64,000 nt of DNA from Rhodococcus sp. SMB37 (GCF_004345605.1 NZ_SLVY01000015.1:62001-126000); one strand, 5' to 3'. Shown: positions 9,622 to 19,428, counted from the first letter of the stretch. The notes: a model not told the origin generated them from the letters alone. Numbers and translations: made by a program.

Positions 9622-10431
9622 ATGACAGTTCTCGACTCGATTCTCGAAGGAGTGCGCGCAGACGTCGCCGCTCGGGAGGCGGTCGTCGACTTCGCTTCCG
9701 TCAAGGCTGCCGCGGCTGCCGCGCCCTCGCCGATCGACGCCAAGGCGGCGTTGCTCGAACCGGGGATTGCCGTGATCGCCGAGGTGAAGCGCGCGAGCCC
9801 GTCGAAGGGTGCGCTCGCCGATATCGGCGACCCGGCCGAGCTCGCCAAGGCGTACGAGGCAGGCGGTGCCCGTGCGATCAGCGTGCTCACGGAGGAACGG
9901 CGATTCCGCGGAAGTCTTGCCGATCTCGACGCGGTGCGTCGTGCTGTGCGTATTCCTGTGCTGCGCAAGGATTTCGTGGTCGGCCCGTATCAGATCCATG
10001 AGGCTCGCGCGCACGGCGCCGACATCGTGCTGCTGATCGTCGCTGCTCTCGAGCAGACGGTGCTGCATTCGCTCATCGAGCGCGTCGAGTCTCTCGGCAT
10101 GACCGCGCTCGTCGAGGCACACACGGAGGAGGAGGCCGACCGCGCCCTCGAGGCCGGCGCCAGCGTCATCGGAATCAACGCGCGAAATCTCAAGACCCTC
10201 GAGGTCGACAAGAACACCTTCGGCCGCATCGCGCCGGGACTGCCCTCCGATGTCCTCAAGATCGCCGAGTCCGGCGTTCGGGGACCGGCCGACCTGCTTG
10301 CGTACGCGGGAGCAGGAGCCGACGCCGTGCTCGTCGGCGAAGGCCTGGTCACCAGCGGTGATCCACGTCAGGCCGTCGCGGAACTCGTCACGGTGGGCAC
10401 CCACCCGTCGTGCCCGAAGCCTGCGCGCTGA
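9622..10431 (+). CDS. trpC: Indole-3-glycerol phosphate synthase
   Basis: A 269-residue TIM barrel that closes the indole ring from CdRP. The signature [14 protein letters not shown] is present, with [35 protein letters not shown] (catalytic Lys), [12 protein letters not shown] and [15 protein letters not shown] 9622 is used because it gives the usual N-terminus [18 protein letters not shown]. The frame could extend upstream to 9571 but without family sequence. There is no fused TrpF domain. Confidence 0.96.
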   Translation: MTVLDSILEGVRADVAAREAVVDFASVKAAAAAAPSPIDAKAALLEPGIAVIAEVKRASPSKGALADIGDPAELAKAYEAGGARAISVLTEERRFRGSLADLDAVRRAVRIPVLRKDFVVGPYQIHEARAHGADIVLLIVAALEQTVLHSLIERVESLGMTALVEAHTEEEADRALEAGASVIGINARNLKTLEVDKNTFGRIAPGLPSDVLKIAESGVRGPADLLAYAGAGADAVLVGEGLVTSGDPRQAVAELVTVGTHPSCPKPAR

Positions 10432-10518
10432 GGGCCGACTCCGCCCGAGCCTCGTACCTGGGAGCGGACCGCACAACCCGCCGGTGAACATGCACCACCG
10501 GTGGGGCAGACTGGACGT

Positions 10519-11823
10519 GTGACTGCAGACGATCCCGCACTGTCCGCCAAAGGTCGCGGACTTCCCCTGATGAGCGAAGCCGTCTCGACTTCGACCGCGC
10601 ATGAACCCGATGCCGGAGGACATTTCGGTGTATTCGGCGGACGCTACGTTCCCGAAGCGCTGATGGCGGTCATCGAGGAGGTCACCGCAGCATTCGAGAA
10701 GGAACGCACCGATCCGGGGTTCCTCGCCGAACTCGACCGGCTTCAGCGCGATTACACCGGGCGCCCGTCGCCCGTCTACGAGGCAGCCCGCCTGAGCGAG
10801 CACGCCGGGGGAGCCCGCATCCTGCTCAAGCGGGAGGACCTCAACCACACCGGCTCACACAAGATCAACAATGTGCTGGGCCAGGCCTTGCTCGCGAAGC
10901 GCATGGGCAAGACCCGTGTCATCGCCGAGACCGGAGCGGGCCAGCACGGCGTCGCGACCGCCACCGCGTGCGCACTGCTGGGGCTCGAATGCCGTGTGTA
11001 CATGGGCGAGGTCGACACCGAACGTCAGGCACTCAACGTCGCCCGTATGCGGTTGCTCGGCGCCGAGGTGATTGCTGCGAAGACCGGCTCGCGCACTCTC
11101 AAGGATGCGATCAACGAGGCGATGCGCGACTGGGTCACCAACGCCGACAACACCTACTACTGTTTCGGCACCGCGGCCGGACCGCACCCGTTCCCCGCAA
11201 TGGTCCGCGATTTCCAGCGCATCATCGGGCTCGAGGCGCGCGCGCAGGTCCGCGAGCTGACCGGCCGTCTGCCCGACGCTGTCGTCGCGTGCGTCGGCGG
11301 CGGCTCCAACGCGATCGGAATCTTCCACCCCTTCATCGACGACGCGTCGGTCAAGCTCGTCGGCTTCGAAGCCGGCGGCGACGGGGTCGAGACCGGTCGT
11401 CACGCCGCGACCATCGGCGGCGGTACCCATGGAGCGCTGCACGGCGCGTATTCGTACCTGTTGCAGGACGAGGACGGTCAGACCATCGAATCGCACTCGA
11501 TCTCGGCGGGCCTCGACTATCCCGGCGTGGGCCCTGAGCATTCGTGGCTGAACGACATCGGGCGCGCCGAGTACCGCGCGATCACCGACACCGAAGCAAT
11601 GAACGCGTTCGAATTGCTGTGCCGCACCGAGGGGATCATCCCTGCGATCGAGTCCGCGCACGCCGTCGCGGGTGCACTGAAGCTGGGCCCCGAACTCGGC
11701 GAGGGCGCGATCGTCCTCGTGAACCTGTCCGGCCGCGGCGACAAGGACGTCGATACCGCAGCCAAGTGGTTCGGATACCTCCCCGCCGACAACGAGACCA
11801 GCACCGAAGGAGCAGCGCAGTGA
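10519..11823 (+). CDS. trpB: Tryptophan synthase beta chain
   Basis: About 434 residues, PLP enzyme joining indole and serine. The core begins [22 protein letters not shown]. The PLP lysine is in [19 protein letters not shown], the glycine-rich phosphate loop is [11 protein letters not shown], and the C-terminal [14 protein letters not shown] is present. The start is uncertain: GTG 10519 has GGTGGGG upstream but at long spacing, and ATG 10570 would give a shorter N-tail. A GTGA overlap couples it to trpA, matching the alpha2beta2 complex. Confidence 0.95.
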   Translation: MTADDPALSAKGRGLPLMSEAVSTSTAHEPDAGGHFGVFGGRYVPEALMAVIEEVTAAFEKERTDPGFLAELDRLQRDYTGRPSPVYEAARLSEHAGGARILLKREDLNHTGSHKINNVLGQALLAKRMGKTRVIAETGAGQHGVATATACALLGLECRVYMGEVDTERQALNVARMRLLGAEVIAAKTGSRTLKDAINEAMRDWVTNADNTYYCFGTAAGPHPFPAMVRDFQRIIGLEARAQVRELTGRLPDAVVACVGGGSNAIGIFHPFIDDASVKLVGFEAGGDGVETGRHAATIGGGTHGALHGAYSYLLQDEDGQTIESHSISAGLDYPGVGPEHSWLNDIGRAEYRAITDTEAMNAFELLCRTEGIIPAIESAHAVAGALKLGPELGEGAIVLVNLSGRGDKDVDTAAKWFGYLPADNETSTEGAAQ

Positions 11824-12623
11824 GTGCCCCGCACGAACGCCTCACCGAGATCTTCGCAACCTGCCGCGCCGAGAAGCGTGCTGCACTCGTCGGTTATCTG
11901 CCCGTCGGATACCCCACGGTCGACAAGTCGATCGAGGCCATGACCACCCTAGTCGAGGCAGGGTGCGACCTCATCGAGGTCGGCATTCCGTACAGCGATC
12001 CGGTGATGGACGGCACCACCATCCAGGAGGCGGCGTTCGAAGCGATCGCCAACGGCGTGCGGGTACGCGACGTGTTCACGGCAGTCGAAGCCATCAGTGC
12101 AGCCGGTGGTGCAGCAGTCGTCATGACCTACTGGAACCTGGTGTTGAAGTACGGCGTGGAGAACTTCGCCCGCGACCTCGCGGCCGCGGGTGGACTCGGC
12201 ATCATCACCCCGGACCTGATCCCGGACGAGGCCGCCGACTGGATCGCTGCATCCGACAAGTACGGACTCGGACGCACCTTCCTCGTCTCGCCGTCGTCGA
12301 CGAACGAGCGTCTGGTGAACACCCTCGAACAGTGCCGCGGCTTCGTCTACGCCACCTCCACGATGGGTGTGACCGGTGCGCGCAACGCCGTCGACAATCG
12401 TGCACCCGAACTCGTCGCCCGGGTGCGTGCGCACTCGGACATCCCGGTCGGTGTCGGCCTCGGTGTCCGCAACGGCGCTCAGGCAGCGGAGATCGCCGGC
12501 TACGCGGACGGCGTCATCGTGGGTTCGGCACTCGTCACCGCTGTCGCTCAGGGGCCTGACGCGCTGCTGGCCCTGACACAGGATCTCGCGAAGGGCGTGC
12601 GCTCCGCTACCGTGGCGTCGTGA
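11820..12623 (+). CDS. trpA: Tryptophan synthase alpha chain
   Basis: A 267-residue barrel that cleaves indole-3-glycerol phosphate to indole, which passes to TrpB. The catalytic Glu is in [15 protein letters not shown] and [13 protein letters not shown] follows the alpha-chain pattern. Phosphate-binding [28 protein letters not shown] segments are also seen. The GTG start at 11820 overlaps trpB, and its stop overlaps the lgt start by GTGA. Confidence 0.96.
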   Translation: MSAPHERLTEIFATCRAEKRAALVGYLPVGYPTVDKSIEAMTTLVEAGCDLIEVGIPYSDPVMDGTTIQEAAFEAIANGVRVRDVFTAVEAISAAGGAAVVMTYWNLVLKYGVENFARDLAAAGGLGIITPDLIPDEAADWIAASDKYGLGRTFLVSPSSTNERLVNTLEQCRGFVYATSTMGVTGARNAVDNRAPELVARVRAHSDIPVGVGLGVRNGAQAAEIAGYADGVIVGSALVTAVAQGPDALLALTQDLAKGVRSATVAS

Positions 12624-13672
12624 CTTCGACCGCAGCAGTCCTGGCTTATCTGCCCAGCCCACCGCAAGGCGTCTGGTATGTGGGACCGTTGGCCCTCCGT
12701 GCATACGCACTCTGCATCATCGTCGGCATCGTCGTCGCGATCTGGTGGGGAGATCGCCGCTGGGTCGCCCGAGGTGGGCGGGCAGGCACCGTCCTCGACA
12801 TCGCCGTGTGGGCGGTGCCGTTCGGTCTCGTCGGTGGGCGCCTCTACCACGTGGCGACCGACTGGCAGAAGTACTTCGGTGAGGGCGGCGACCCCATCGA
12901 TGCCCTGAAGATCTGGGAGGGTGGCCTCGGGATCTGGGGCGCTGTGGCGTTCGGCGCGCTCGGCGCCTGGATCGGCTGCCGTCGACGGGGGATCCCGCTG
13001 CCGGCGTTCGGTGACGCTCTCGCACCCGCGATTCTTCTCGCGCAGGCCATCGGCCGGCTCGGGAACTGGTTCAACCAGGAACTCTACGGCCGTGAAACCA
13101 CGGTGCCGTGGGGCCTCGAGATCTACGAGCGCACCGACGATGCCGGCCGGAGCGCACCGGGGCTGATCGACGGCGTCTCGACCGGTGAGGTCGCGTTCGT
13201 CGTCCACCCGACGTTCCTCTACGAACTGCTGTGGAACGTGGCGGTCGTCGTTCTGCTGGTGCTCATCGATCGCAAGTTCGCGATCGGTCACGGCCGGCTC
13301 TTCGCTCTCTACGTGGCCGGGTATTGCGCCGGCCGATTCTGGATCGAACTCATGCGAGCCGACACCGCAACCGAGATCGCAGGCATCCGCATCAACACCT
13401 TCACCTCCGGCATCGTGTTCGTGCTCGCCGTCGGATACGTGATATTTGCGCGTAAGGGCAGGGAAGCGCCCGAGACACTCGACCCCGGTGCATCGAGAGT
13501 CGAGGGTGCCGCGACGGACACCGCGGCAGCCGTTGACACGGACACCGGTGCCGAGGAAGTCGGCGGGCAGACGGAGTCGACGAAGAGTGACGACACACCG
13601 GATCCGAAGGAGTCCGATTCCGCCGGTAAGGTCGGAAACGGTACGCCCGGCACCAGCAAGGGGGAGAAGTAG
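12620..13672 (+). CDS. lgt: Prolipoprotein diacylglyceryl transferase
   Basis: A 350-residue polytopic membrane enzyme. It transfers diacylglycerol from phosphatidylglycerol to the lipobox Cys of prolipoproteins, the first step of lipoprotein maturation. The Lgt signature [15 protein letters not shown] is clear (near residues 142-156). [28 protein letters not shown] and [11 protein letters not shown] also match. The C-terminal ~75 residues are an acidic Thr/Glu-rich cytoplasmic tail, common in actinobacterial Lgt. Substrates in this window are the three lipoproteins predicted here. Confidence 0.95.
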   Translation: MTSTAAVLAYLPSPPQGVWYVGPLALRAYALCIIVGIVVAIWWGDRRWVARGGRAGTVLDIAVWAVPFGLVGGRLYHVATDWQKYFGEGGDPIDALKIWEGGLGIWGAVAFGALGAWIGCRRRGIPLPAFGDALAPAILLAQAIGRLGNWFNQELYGRETTVPWGLEIYERTDDAGRSAPGLIDGVSTGEVAFVVHPTFLYELLWNVAVVVLLVLIDRKFAIGHGRLFALYVAGYCAGRFWIELMRADTATEIAGIRINTFTSGIVFVLAVGYVIFARKGREAPETLDPGASRVEGAATDTAAAVDTDTGAEEVGGQTESTKSDDTPDPKESDSAGKVGNGTPGTSKGEK

Positions 13673-14535
13673 TGACCACACCCGATCCCGGTAATTCGGA
13701 CAAGCAGGACGACACGTCGGGGCGCGATCCCGTCGACAAGCCGGATCTTCGTAAGAAGACCGATTCTGCAGGACAGTCGTCGCCCACGGAGAACGCTGCC
13801 GAGGCAACCCACGAATTCGGCCGGACTTTCGATTACGACGCGACAGCGCAGGCATCGCTGTCCGAGCAACCCCCCACTCAGGAATCGCTCGGGGGATCCG
13901 GCGGTACGCCGGGGCCGGGTTGGGACACCTACTCGGGCGTGGGCAACGGACCGGGCTGGGGCACCACCCCGAGTTACCCGCCGCCGACGGAGAACCCGCA
14001 GTCCGACTACCCGGCACCCGGAAGCGCAGAGTTCGGCGCGGCCGCACCTCACTCGTATCCGGGCGGCCCGCAACCGGGGTTCACTCCGCCGCAGTACGGC
14101 ATGCCGGGCCCGATCTACGGCACACCCGATCCGCAGTACCCGATCGGTGGCACGCCCGGGTCTTCGATGCCGAACCCGCCGGGCGCGCCCCAGGACCCGT
14201 ACGGCAATCCACAGCCGTACGGTGCGTACGGTCCGCCGCCCGGATATCACGGGGTTCCGGTCGGATTCGTCGACCCGTCTGCGCCCTATGGTCGCGATCC
14301 CTATACGGGCGAGCCGTTCTCCGACAAATCCAAGGTCACGGCGGGTCTCCTCGAGATTCTGCTCGGCGCGTTCGGTGCCGGTCGTTTCTATCTCGATCAG
14401 CCCGGAATCGCGATCGCTCAGATCGCTGTCACGTGGCTGACCTGCGGCGTCGGCGGAATCTGGCCGCTGATCGACGGCATCCTGATGCTCACCGGAAAGG
14501 TTCGCGACAACCATGGGCGTCCGCTACAACCTTAG
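13672..14535 (+). CDS. TM2-domain membrane protein with proline/glycine/tyrosine-rich N-terminus
   Basis: A 287-residue protein. Residues 1 to about 215 are low-complexity and rich in Pro, Gly, Tyr and Gln. The C-terminal ~65 residues form a TM2 domain: KSKVTAGLLEILLGAFGAGRF, YLDQPGIAIAQ and two hydrophobic helices ending in DGILMLTG. TM2 proteins are small and of unknown role. The disordered tail resembles those of other actinobacterial envelope proteins. The GTG start overlaps the lgt stop by one base (TAGTG). Confidence 0.85.
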   Translation: MTTPDPGNSDKQDDTSGRDPVDKPDLRKKTDSAGQSSPTENAAEATHEFGRTFDYDATAQASLSEQPPTQESLGGSGGTPGPGWDTYSGVGNGPGWGTTPSYPPPTENPQSDYPAPGSAEFGAAAPHSYPGGPQPGFTPPQYGMPGPIYGTPDPQYPIGGTPGSSMPNPPGAPQDPYGNPQPYGAYGPPPGYHGVPVGFVDPSAPYGRDPYTGEPFSDKSKVTAGLLEILLGAFGAGRFYLDQPGIAIAQIAVTWLTCGVGGIWPLIDGILMLTGKVRDNHGRPLQP

Positions 14536-14603
14536 TGGAACGGCTACCGGCCGGTAACCGATGCGAAATGGTGGCGCAGGGTCGAGGGGACTAGGCTCGT
14601 CTC

Positions 14604-16025
14604 GTGACCCGACGCACCAAGATTGTTTGCACCATGGGCCCTGCGACAGCCGATCCCGATGTTCTACGAGAACTCGTCGATGCCGGCATGAACGTGGCCC
14701 GACTCAACTTCAGCCACGGAGAATATTCAGAACACGAGGGCCACTTCAACCGCGTCCGCGCGGCCGCCGAGGCCACCGGCAACGCAGTGGGTATCCTCGC
14801 TGACCTGCAAGGACCGAAGATCCGGCTCGGGCGTTTCGCCGAGGGACGCACCGTGTGGGAGAACGGCGAGGTCGTGCGCATCACCGTCGACGATGTCGAG
14901 GGCACGCACGATCGGGTGTCGACCACCTACAAGCAACTCGCGGAGGATGCCGCCGCGGGCGACCGGCTTCTCGTCGATGACGGCAAGGTCGGCCTCGTCG
15001 TTGAATCCGTCGAAGGCAACGACGTGGTCTGCCGTGTCACGGAAGGCGGACCGGTCAGCAACAACAAGGGCGTGTCCCTTCCGGGGATGAATGTGTCCGT
15101 TCCTGCTCTGTCGGAGAAGGACATTGCAGACCTCGAATTCGCACTGCGTCTGGGAGTCGACTTCATCGCTCTCTCGTTCGTCCGGTCCCCGGCCGACATC
15201 GAACTCGTCCACGAGGTCATGGACCGGGTCGGGCTTCGCCTCCCGGTCATCGCCAAACTCGAGAAGCCGGAAGCGATCGAGAACCTCGAGGCCGTCGTCC
15301 TGGCGTTCGACGCGGTGATGGTGGCGCGCGGTGACCTCGGTGTGGAACTTCCCCTCGAGGAGGTGCCGCTCGTGCAGAAGCGCGCGATCCAGATCGCGCG
15401 CGAGAACGCCAAGCCGGTCATCGTTGCGACACAGATGCTCGAGTCGATGATCGAGAATTCGCGGCCGACCCGCGCGGAGGCGTCGGATGTCGCCAACGCG
15501 GTGCTCGACGGCGCCGACGCGGTGATGCTCTCCGGTGAGACATCCGTCGGCAAGTTCCCGATCGAGACTGTCAAAACGATGGCGCGGATCGTCTCCGCCG
15601 TCGAATCGGACTCGACGGATGTGCCGGCACTGACGCACGTGCCACGCACCAAGCGCGGCGTGATCTCCTATGCCGCGCGTGACATCGGCGAGCGCCTCGA
15701 TGCGAAGGCACTGGTGGCCTTCACACAGTCGGGCGACACCGTTCGCCGCCTCGCGCGACTGCACACCCGGCTGCCCCTGCTGGCGTTCACGCCGGTCCCG
15801 CACATCCGCAACCAGCTCGCACTGACATGGGGCACCGAGACGTTCTCGGTCGAACCGGTGGACACCACCGATCAGATGGTCGAACAGGTCGACCTCGCGT
15901 TGCTCTCGCTCGGCCGGTACCAGCGCGGCGACCTCGTCGTCATCGTCGCCGGTGCGCCTCCGGGACGATCCGGGTCGACGAACCTCATCCACGTGCACCG
16001 ACTGGGGGAGAAGGACACTCGGTGA
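14604..16025 (+). CDS. pyk: Pyruvate kinase
   Basis: A 473-residue enzyme converting PEP and ADP to pyruvate and ATP. Motifs in order: RRTKIVCTMGPAT at the N-terminus, RLNFSHGEYSEH, the signature IAKLEKPEAIENLE with catalytic Lys (near residue 217), MVARGDLGVELPLEEVP, VATQMLESMIENSRPTRAE and the C-terminal allosteric domain. The length is standard. The GTG start at 14604 is 68 bp after the TM2 gene, and its stop overlaps tesB by GTGA. Confidence 0.97.
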   Translation: MTRRTKIVCTMGPATADPDVLRELVDAGMNVARLNFSHGEYSEHEGHFNRVRAAAEATGNAVGILADLQGPKIRLGRFAEGRTVWENGEVVRITVDDVEGTHDRVSTTYKQLAEDAAAGDRLLVDDGKVGLVVESVEGNDVVCRVTEGGPVSNNKGVSLPGMNVSVPALSEKDIADLEFALRLGVDFIALSFVRSPADIELVHEVMDRVGLRLPVIAKLEKPEAIENLEAVVLAFDAVMVARGDLGVELPLEEVPLVQKRAIQIARENAKPVIVATQMLESMIENSRPTRAEASDVANAVLDGADAVMLSGETSVGKFPIETVKTMARIVSAVESDSTDVPALTHVPRTKRGVISYAARDIGERLDAKALVAFTQSGDTVRRLARLHTRLPLLAFTPVPHIRNQLALTWGTETFSVEPVDTTDQMVEQVDLALLSLGRYQRGDLVVIVAGAPPGRSGSTNLIHVHRLGEKDTR

Positions 16026-16909
16026 CAGACCGCGAGTCCACGGGGAACACTTCCCGCGATCTCGATGTGCTCCTCGGTCTGCTCGATCTCGAGCAGACCG
16101 AGGAGCACATCTTCGTGGGGCAGCACCCGCAACAGACCGGGGCTCGTACGTTCGGCGGCCAACTGGTCTCGCAGGGCCTCGTCGCTGCCGGGCGCACGGT
16201 GGGGGATCGGCCGGTGCATGCCGTCAACGCCCACTTCATCCGGGGCGGCGACGTCAAAGAACCGATCGAATATCACGTCACCACGCATCGTGACGGCCGC
16301 GATTTCGCCAACCGTATGGTCACTGCCATGCAGGACGGCCGCGAACTGTGCGCGATGCTCGTGGCGTTCCAGCGATGGGGTAAGGGCCTCGAGCATTCGG
16401 TCGAGGTGCCCGAAGTTCCGATGCCGGAAGCACTTCCACCGATCGGCGATCGGCTTCGCGGGTTCGAGGAGCAGCTGCCGCACTTCGTCGGTGCGCTCAA
16501 ACCCATCGACATGCGATACGCGAACGACCCCGCGTGGGTGCTCAAGGGAACCGGCGAACGCTTGAACCACAACCGGGTGTGGATGCGCTCCGACGGCGAC
16601 CTCCCCGACGATCCGATGCTCCATGTCGCGACGCTCGCCTACGGATCCGACACCACGGTGCTCGATTCGATTCTGACGACGCACGGTCTCTCGTGGGGTC
16701 TGGACCGCATCGTTGCCGCCACGGTCAACCATTCGATCTGGTTCCACCGACCGCTGCGCTTCGACGATTGGCACCTGTACGCCACGGAGTCTCCTGTGGC
16801 TGCGGGTTCGCGGGGGATGGCGACGGGTCGTTACTTCACCCTCGAAGGTGAGCTGGTGGCGACGGTGGTGCAGGAAGGGCTCGTGCGGCACTTCCCGCGT
16901 CGCTCCTGA
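16022..16909 (+). CDS. tesB: Acyl-CoA thioesterase II (TesB-like)
   Basis: A 295-residue double hot-dog thioesterase hydrolysing medium- to long-chain acyl-CoA. The N-terminal half has GARTFGGQLVSQGLVAAGRTV and VHAVNAHFIRGGD. The C-terminal half has LAYGSDTTVLDSILTTHGLSW, then ATVNHSIWFHRPLRFDDWHLY, with the usual catalytic Asp/Thr/Gln arrangement. The pyk-tesB pairing is the same as in Mycobacterium. It ends convergently with the MarR gene. Confidence 0.94.
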   Translation: MTDRESTGNTSRDLDVLLGLLDLEQTEEHIFVGQHPQQTGARTFGGQLVSQGLVAAGRTVGDRPVHAVNAHFIRGGDVKEPIEYHVTTHRDGRDFANRMVTAMQDGRELCAMLVAFQRWGKGLEHSVEVPEVPMPEALPPIGDRLRGFEEQLPHFVGALKPIDMRYANDPAWVLKGTGERLNHNRVWMRSDGDLPDDPMLHVATLAYGSDTTVLDSILTTHGLSWGLDRIVAATVNHSIWFHRPLRFDDWHLYATESPVAAGSRGMATGRYFTLEGELVATVVQEGLVRHFPRRS

Positions 16910-16928
16910 TCTCCGTCGCTGATCCGGG

Positions 16929-17384
16929 TCAGCCCCCGGAGATCGCGTCGAGGGCCGAGGTGAGTCGGCGCATCGAGTCGAGGGCCGCATCGAGCTCGTC
17001 CCGGCCCATCGCTTCGACAAGTCGTGCGGCGGCGGCGGCGTGTGTGGGTTCCAGCGCCGAGACGGCATCGAGGCCGGCCTGTGTCGGCGCGACGAGTTTC
17101 GCGCGGCGATGTGACGGGTTGGGCCGGTATTCCGCCATCCCGCGCGTCACGAGCAGGTCGGCGATCCGCTGCACACTCTGTCGTGTGGTTCCCATCTCGC
17201 GTGCGATGGAAGCGACGGGCAACGGTTCGCGCAGGACCGCTCCGAGTACCTGCCACCACGCGGCGGTCAGTCCGACGGGGCGTGCCAGCATCTCGGCAAG
17301 CGCCAGGAACTGACCGTTGAGACGGAAGGTGGTGAGCGCGACACCGCTGAGCAAGTCTTGATCGGTGTGGTCCTGCGTGGTCAC
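16929..17384 (-). CDS. MarR-family transcriptional regulator
   Basis: A 151-residue winged-helix regulator: LTAAWWQVLGAVLREPLPVASIAREMG, then the recognition helix TTRQSVQRIADLLVTRGMAEY and the wing NPSHRRAKLVAPTQAG. The GTG at 17384 is chosen because it overlaps the DJ-1 stop (GTGA), making a two-gene operon. Upstream in-frame starts would lie inside the DJ-1 gene. It probably autoregulates the pair. Confidence 0.86.
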   Translation of the reverse strand: MTTQDHTDQDLLSGVALTTFRLNGQFLALAEMLARPVGLTAAWWQVLGAVLREPLPVASIAREMGTTRQSVQRIADLLVTRGMAEYRPNPSHRRAKLVAPTQAGLDAVSALEPTHAAAAARLVEAMGRDELDAALDSMRRLTSALDAISGG

Positions 17385-18013
17385 TGCTGCTGTTCCATCA
17401 GCGTGTAGAAGCCTGCGGGGTTGCGGTCCGCGTACAGCGCGAACCATGCGTCGAGGACCTCCGGTTCGTAGAGGTCGAGTCGTTCGAAGATGGCGTGCGC
17501 GAAGTGGATCGGTGCAATTCCGGTGGCCGTGATCAGCGCTCCGTCCGTCACTGCCGGCTCGTCGCGGTACAGGGCGCTGCCCGCGTAGCCGACTTCGTCG
17601 AGGAACTCTGCCGCGTTACTGGTGTGAGCGCGCTCGTCGAGAAGCCCGGCGGCAGCCAGGGCGCCGGTGGCGCCGCAGATCGCGGCGACCGGGACGTCGG
17701 CGTCGAGGAAGTCGCGGGCCTTGTCGGTGAACGAGGTGAAGCCATCGGTGTTCCAGATTTCGTTGCCCGGGAGGATCAGCATGGCGCTGTCGCCCGGTCG
17801 GATTTCATCGAGGGTCAGATCCGGAACGATCCGCAGGCCGCCTTTCGTCGTGACCGGATCGCGTGTCGCGCCGACCGTGGCCACCGTGAAGGATCCCGGT
17901 CGCTTCTGGAATTCGGGATCGTTGATTCCGGCCACTGCGTATCCGTACTCCCAGTCGGCGAGAGTGTCGTAGAGCGCGAGGTGAACTGTCTGTGGTGCGT
18001 CGAAATCAGACAT
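17381..18013 (-). CDS. DJ-1/PfpI-family protein
   Basis: A 210-residue protein of the class I glutamine-amidotransferase-like fold. The nucleophile elbow is VAAICGATGALAAAGLLD with Cys near residue 112. The acidic partner is in MLILPGNEIWNTDG. Members act as glyoxalases, chaperones or proteases, or as regulators' sensor domains. No HTH is attached here. It is first in a two-gene operon with the MarR gene, which suggests response to a stress compound. The exact reaction is unknown. Confidence 0.83.
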   Translation of the reverse strand: MSDFDAPQTVHLALYDTLADWEYGYAVAGINDPEFQKRPGSFTVATVGATRDPVTTKGGLRIVPDLTLDEIRPGDSAMLILPGNEIWNTDGFTSFTDKARDFLDADVPVAAICGATGALAAAGLLDERAHTSNAAEFLDEVGYAGSALYRDEPAVTDGALITATGIAPIHFAHAIFERLDLYEPEVLDAWFALYADRNPAGFYTLMEQQQ

Positions 18014-18028
18014 GACAGCAGCCTGTCA
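18013..18028. promoter_or_regulatory. Inverted repeat overlapping the DJ-1 gene start
   Basis: TGACA-N6-TGTCA is a perfect 5-bp inverted repeat that includes the last base of the start codon. On the minus strand a TTGACA -35-like hexamer lies at 18048-18043. A MarR dimer bound here would block initiation. Assignment to the downstream MarR is inference. Confidence 0.4.
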
Positions 18029-18073
18029 AAAAGGCAGCATGTTGTCAATATGAGTCATGGTGAACGAGACAAT

Positions 18074-18103
18074 TTGCCCTCGAGTTGTTCCTCGGATTAG
18101 CCT
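18074..18103 (+). promoter_or_regulatory. Candidate promoter for a leaderless cysteine leader ORF
   Basis: TTGCCC (18074-18079) and TAGCCT (18098-18103) are separated by 18 bp. Transcription would begin around 18110-18112, at or next to the ATG at 18112. That gives a leaderless transcript, a common arrangement in mycobacteria and relatives. Confidence 0.45.
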
Positions 18104-18111
18104 TGACCACC

Positions 18112-18195
18112 ATGTTCGGCAATGATCTCGCGCAGTTCGTGAGCGCACGCAGGGTAGGCGTCCATGCCTCCGTGTGTTGTTGTCGCAGTCTCTGA
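18112..18195 (+). CDS. Cys-Cys-Cys leader peptide (candidate cysteine-responsive attenuator)
   Basis: A 27-codon ORF. Its last residues are VHASVCCCRSL, with three consecutive TGT codons at 18175-18183 just before the stop. Actinobacterial uORFs with a terminal polycysteine tract are known to sense charged tRNA-Cys by ribosome stalling and to control sulfur genes downstream. Here the next genes are a 2-oxoglutarate/Fe(II)-type oxygenase, a methionine-type ABC importer and a ComB-like phosphatase, which fits. The ATG appears leaderless. A GTG at 18139 is an alternative start giving an 18-residue form. A hairpin follows 9 bp after the stop. Confidence 0.65.
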   Translation: MFGNDLAQFVSARRVGVHASVCCCRSL

Positions 18196-18204
18196 TGGTG
18201 CCTC

Positions 18205-18221
18205 CCGGGGCGATTCCCCGG
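18205..18221 (+). terminator. Hairpin after the cysteine leader (attenuator candidate)
   Basis: CCGGGG-CGATT-CCCCGG forms a perfect 6-bp GC stem 9 bp after the leader stop codon. No U-run follows, so it may act by RNA folding rather than as a classical intrinsic terminator. Confidence 0.4.
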
Positions 18222-18342
18222 ATCTCCTCGACGTTCCGGTTCCGCCCGCAGTCTCCGTGCCCGCAGTCGTCCACGGAATGAACCCGCTGCCGAACCCGTT
18301 CCTGCATGCGACGGCACGTCGCGTCCAGAAAGGATCCATCTC

Positions 18343-19365
18343 ATGCCCGACTCGGCAACATTGCCCATCATCGATCTCGCAGACCTCGACCGGGGCGACG
18401 ACGCGCGCAAGGCGCTCCTCGACCGCCTGCGGACGGTCACGCACGAGATCGGATTCTTCCACCTCGCCGGCCACGGCATCGAGGAGTCGAGCGCGCGCCG
18501 CCTGATCGCGTCCTCACGCGAATTCTTCGCGCTGCCCGAGGTCGACAAGCTCGAGATCGAGAACTCGTACTCGCCGCACTTTCGCGGTTACACCCGCGTG
18601 GGCGGCGAACACACCCAGGGATACATCGACTGGCGGGAGCAGCTCGACATCGGGCCGGAGCGTGAGGCGGTCACGGACATCGATCCGACGCGCCCATGGG
18701 AAGTGCTGCACGGGCCCAACCAGTGGCCGTCACAGGTGCCACGCCTGCGCGAAGAGTCCCTCGACTGGATCACCCGTTGCAGTGAAGTCGGGATGCGCCT
18801 GCTTCGTGCCTGGGCCGAATCACTCGGAGCCCCAGCCGTTTTCTTCGACGATGCGTTCGCCGAACCCGATCCGCTCCTCAAGATCGCCCGGTATCCCGGT
18901 CACGATGGGGCAGTCACGAATCAGGGGGTCGGTAGCCACAAGGACGTCGGTGCGCTCACCCTCCTGTATCCCGAACCCGGCAGCGGTGGATTCCAGGTCG
19001 AACGCGACGGAGCCTGGCTCGACGTCGATCCGCTGCCCGGGCACTTCATCGTCAACATCGGCGAACTCCTCGAATTCGCCACCGGCGGCTATCTCAAGGC
19101 AACCGTGCATCGGGTACTGCCCCCGCCGGCAGGGTCCGACCGGGTGTCACTGCCGTTCTTCCTCAACCCGGGTCTCGACAAGGCGCTGCCCACTGTCGAG
19201 CTCCCCGACGACCTGGCCGCTGCCGCAAAAGGCGTGGGCACCGACGTCCACGGCGGTACCTTGCATTCTGTGTACGGACTCAACGCCCTGAAGTCGCGAC
19301 TGCGGGCACATCCCAACGTCACGGACCGCTATCACACAGATCTGGCGCGGTCGTTCGACAGGTGA
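18343..19365 (+). CDS. 2-oxoglutarate/Fe(II)-type oxygenase (isopenicillin N synthase-like family)
   Basis: A 340-residue non-haem iron oxygenase. The N-terminal DIOX_N part has LPIIDLADLDRG and EIGFFHLAGHGIEESSAR. The catalytic part has the iron ligands His and Asp in GVGSHKDVGALTLLY (near residue 200) and the second His in KATVHRVLPP. RVSLPFFLNPG supplies the Arg that binds the co-substrate carboxylate. AAAGGAT precedes ATG 18343. The substrate is unknown. Next to a metQNI operon and behind a cysteine leader, a sulfur-containing substrate is plausible but inferred. Confidence 0.85.
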   Translation: MPDSATLPIIDLADLDRGDDARKALLDRLRTVTHEIGFFHLAGHGIEESSARRLIASSREFFALPEVDKLEIENSYSPHFRGYTRVGGEHTQGYIDWREQLDIGPEREAVTDIDPTRPWEVLHGPNQWPSQVPRLREESLDWITRCSEVGMRLLRAWAESLGAPAVFFDDAFAEPDPLLKIARYPGHDGAVTNQGVGSHKDVGALTLLYPEPGSGGFQVERDGAWLDVDPLPGHFIVNIGELLEFATGGYLKATVHRVLPPPAGSDRVSLPFFLNPGLDKALPTVELPDDLAAAAKGVGTDVHGGTLHSVYGLNALKSRLRAHPNVTDRYHTDLARSFDR

Positions 19366-19428
19366 TCCATCGCCGGCTCCACCCGGTACCGCGCCGCGGA
19401 CCGGTCTCCACCACGGAAGGTAGAAACG

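Noticed and set aside
18164-18505. A 113-residue ORF overlapping the cysteine leader
   Set aside because: It is out of frame with both the leader and the oxygenase and has no coding features.
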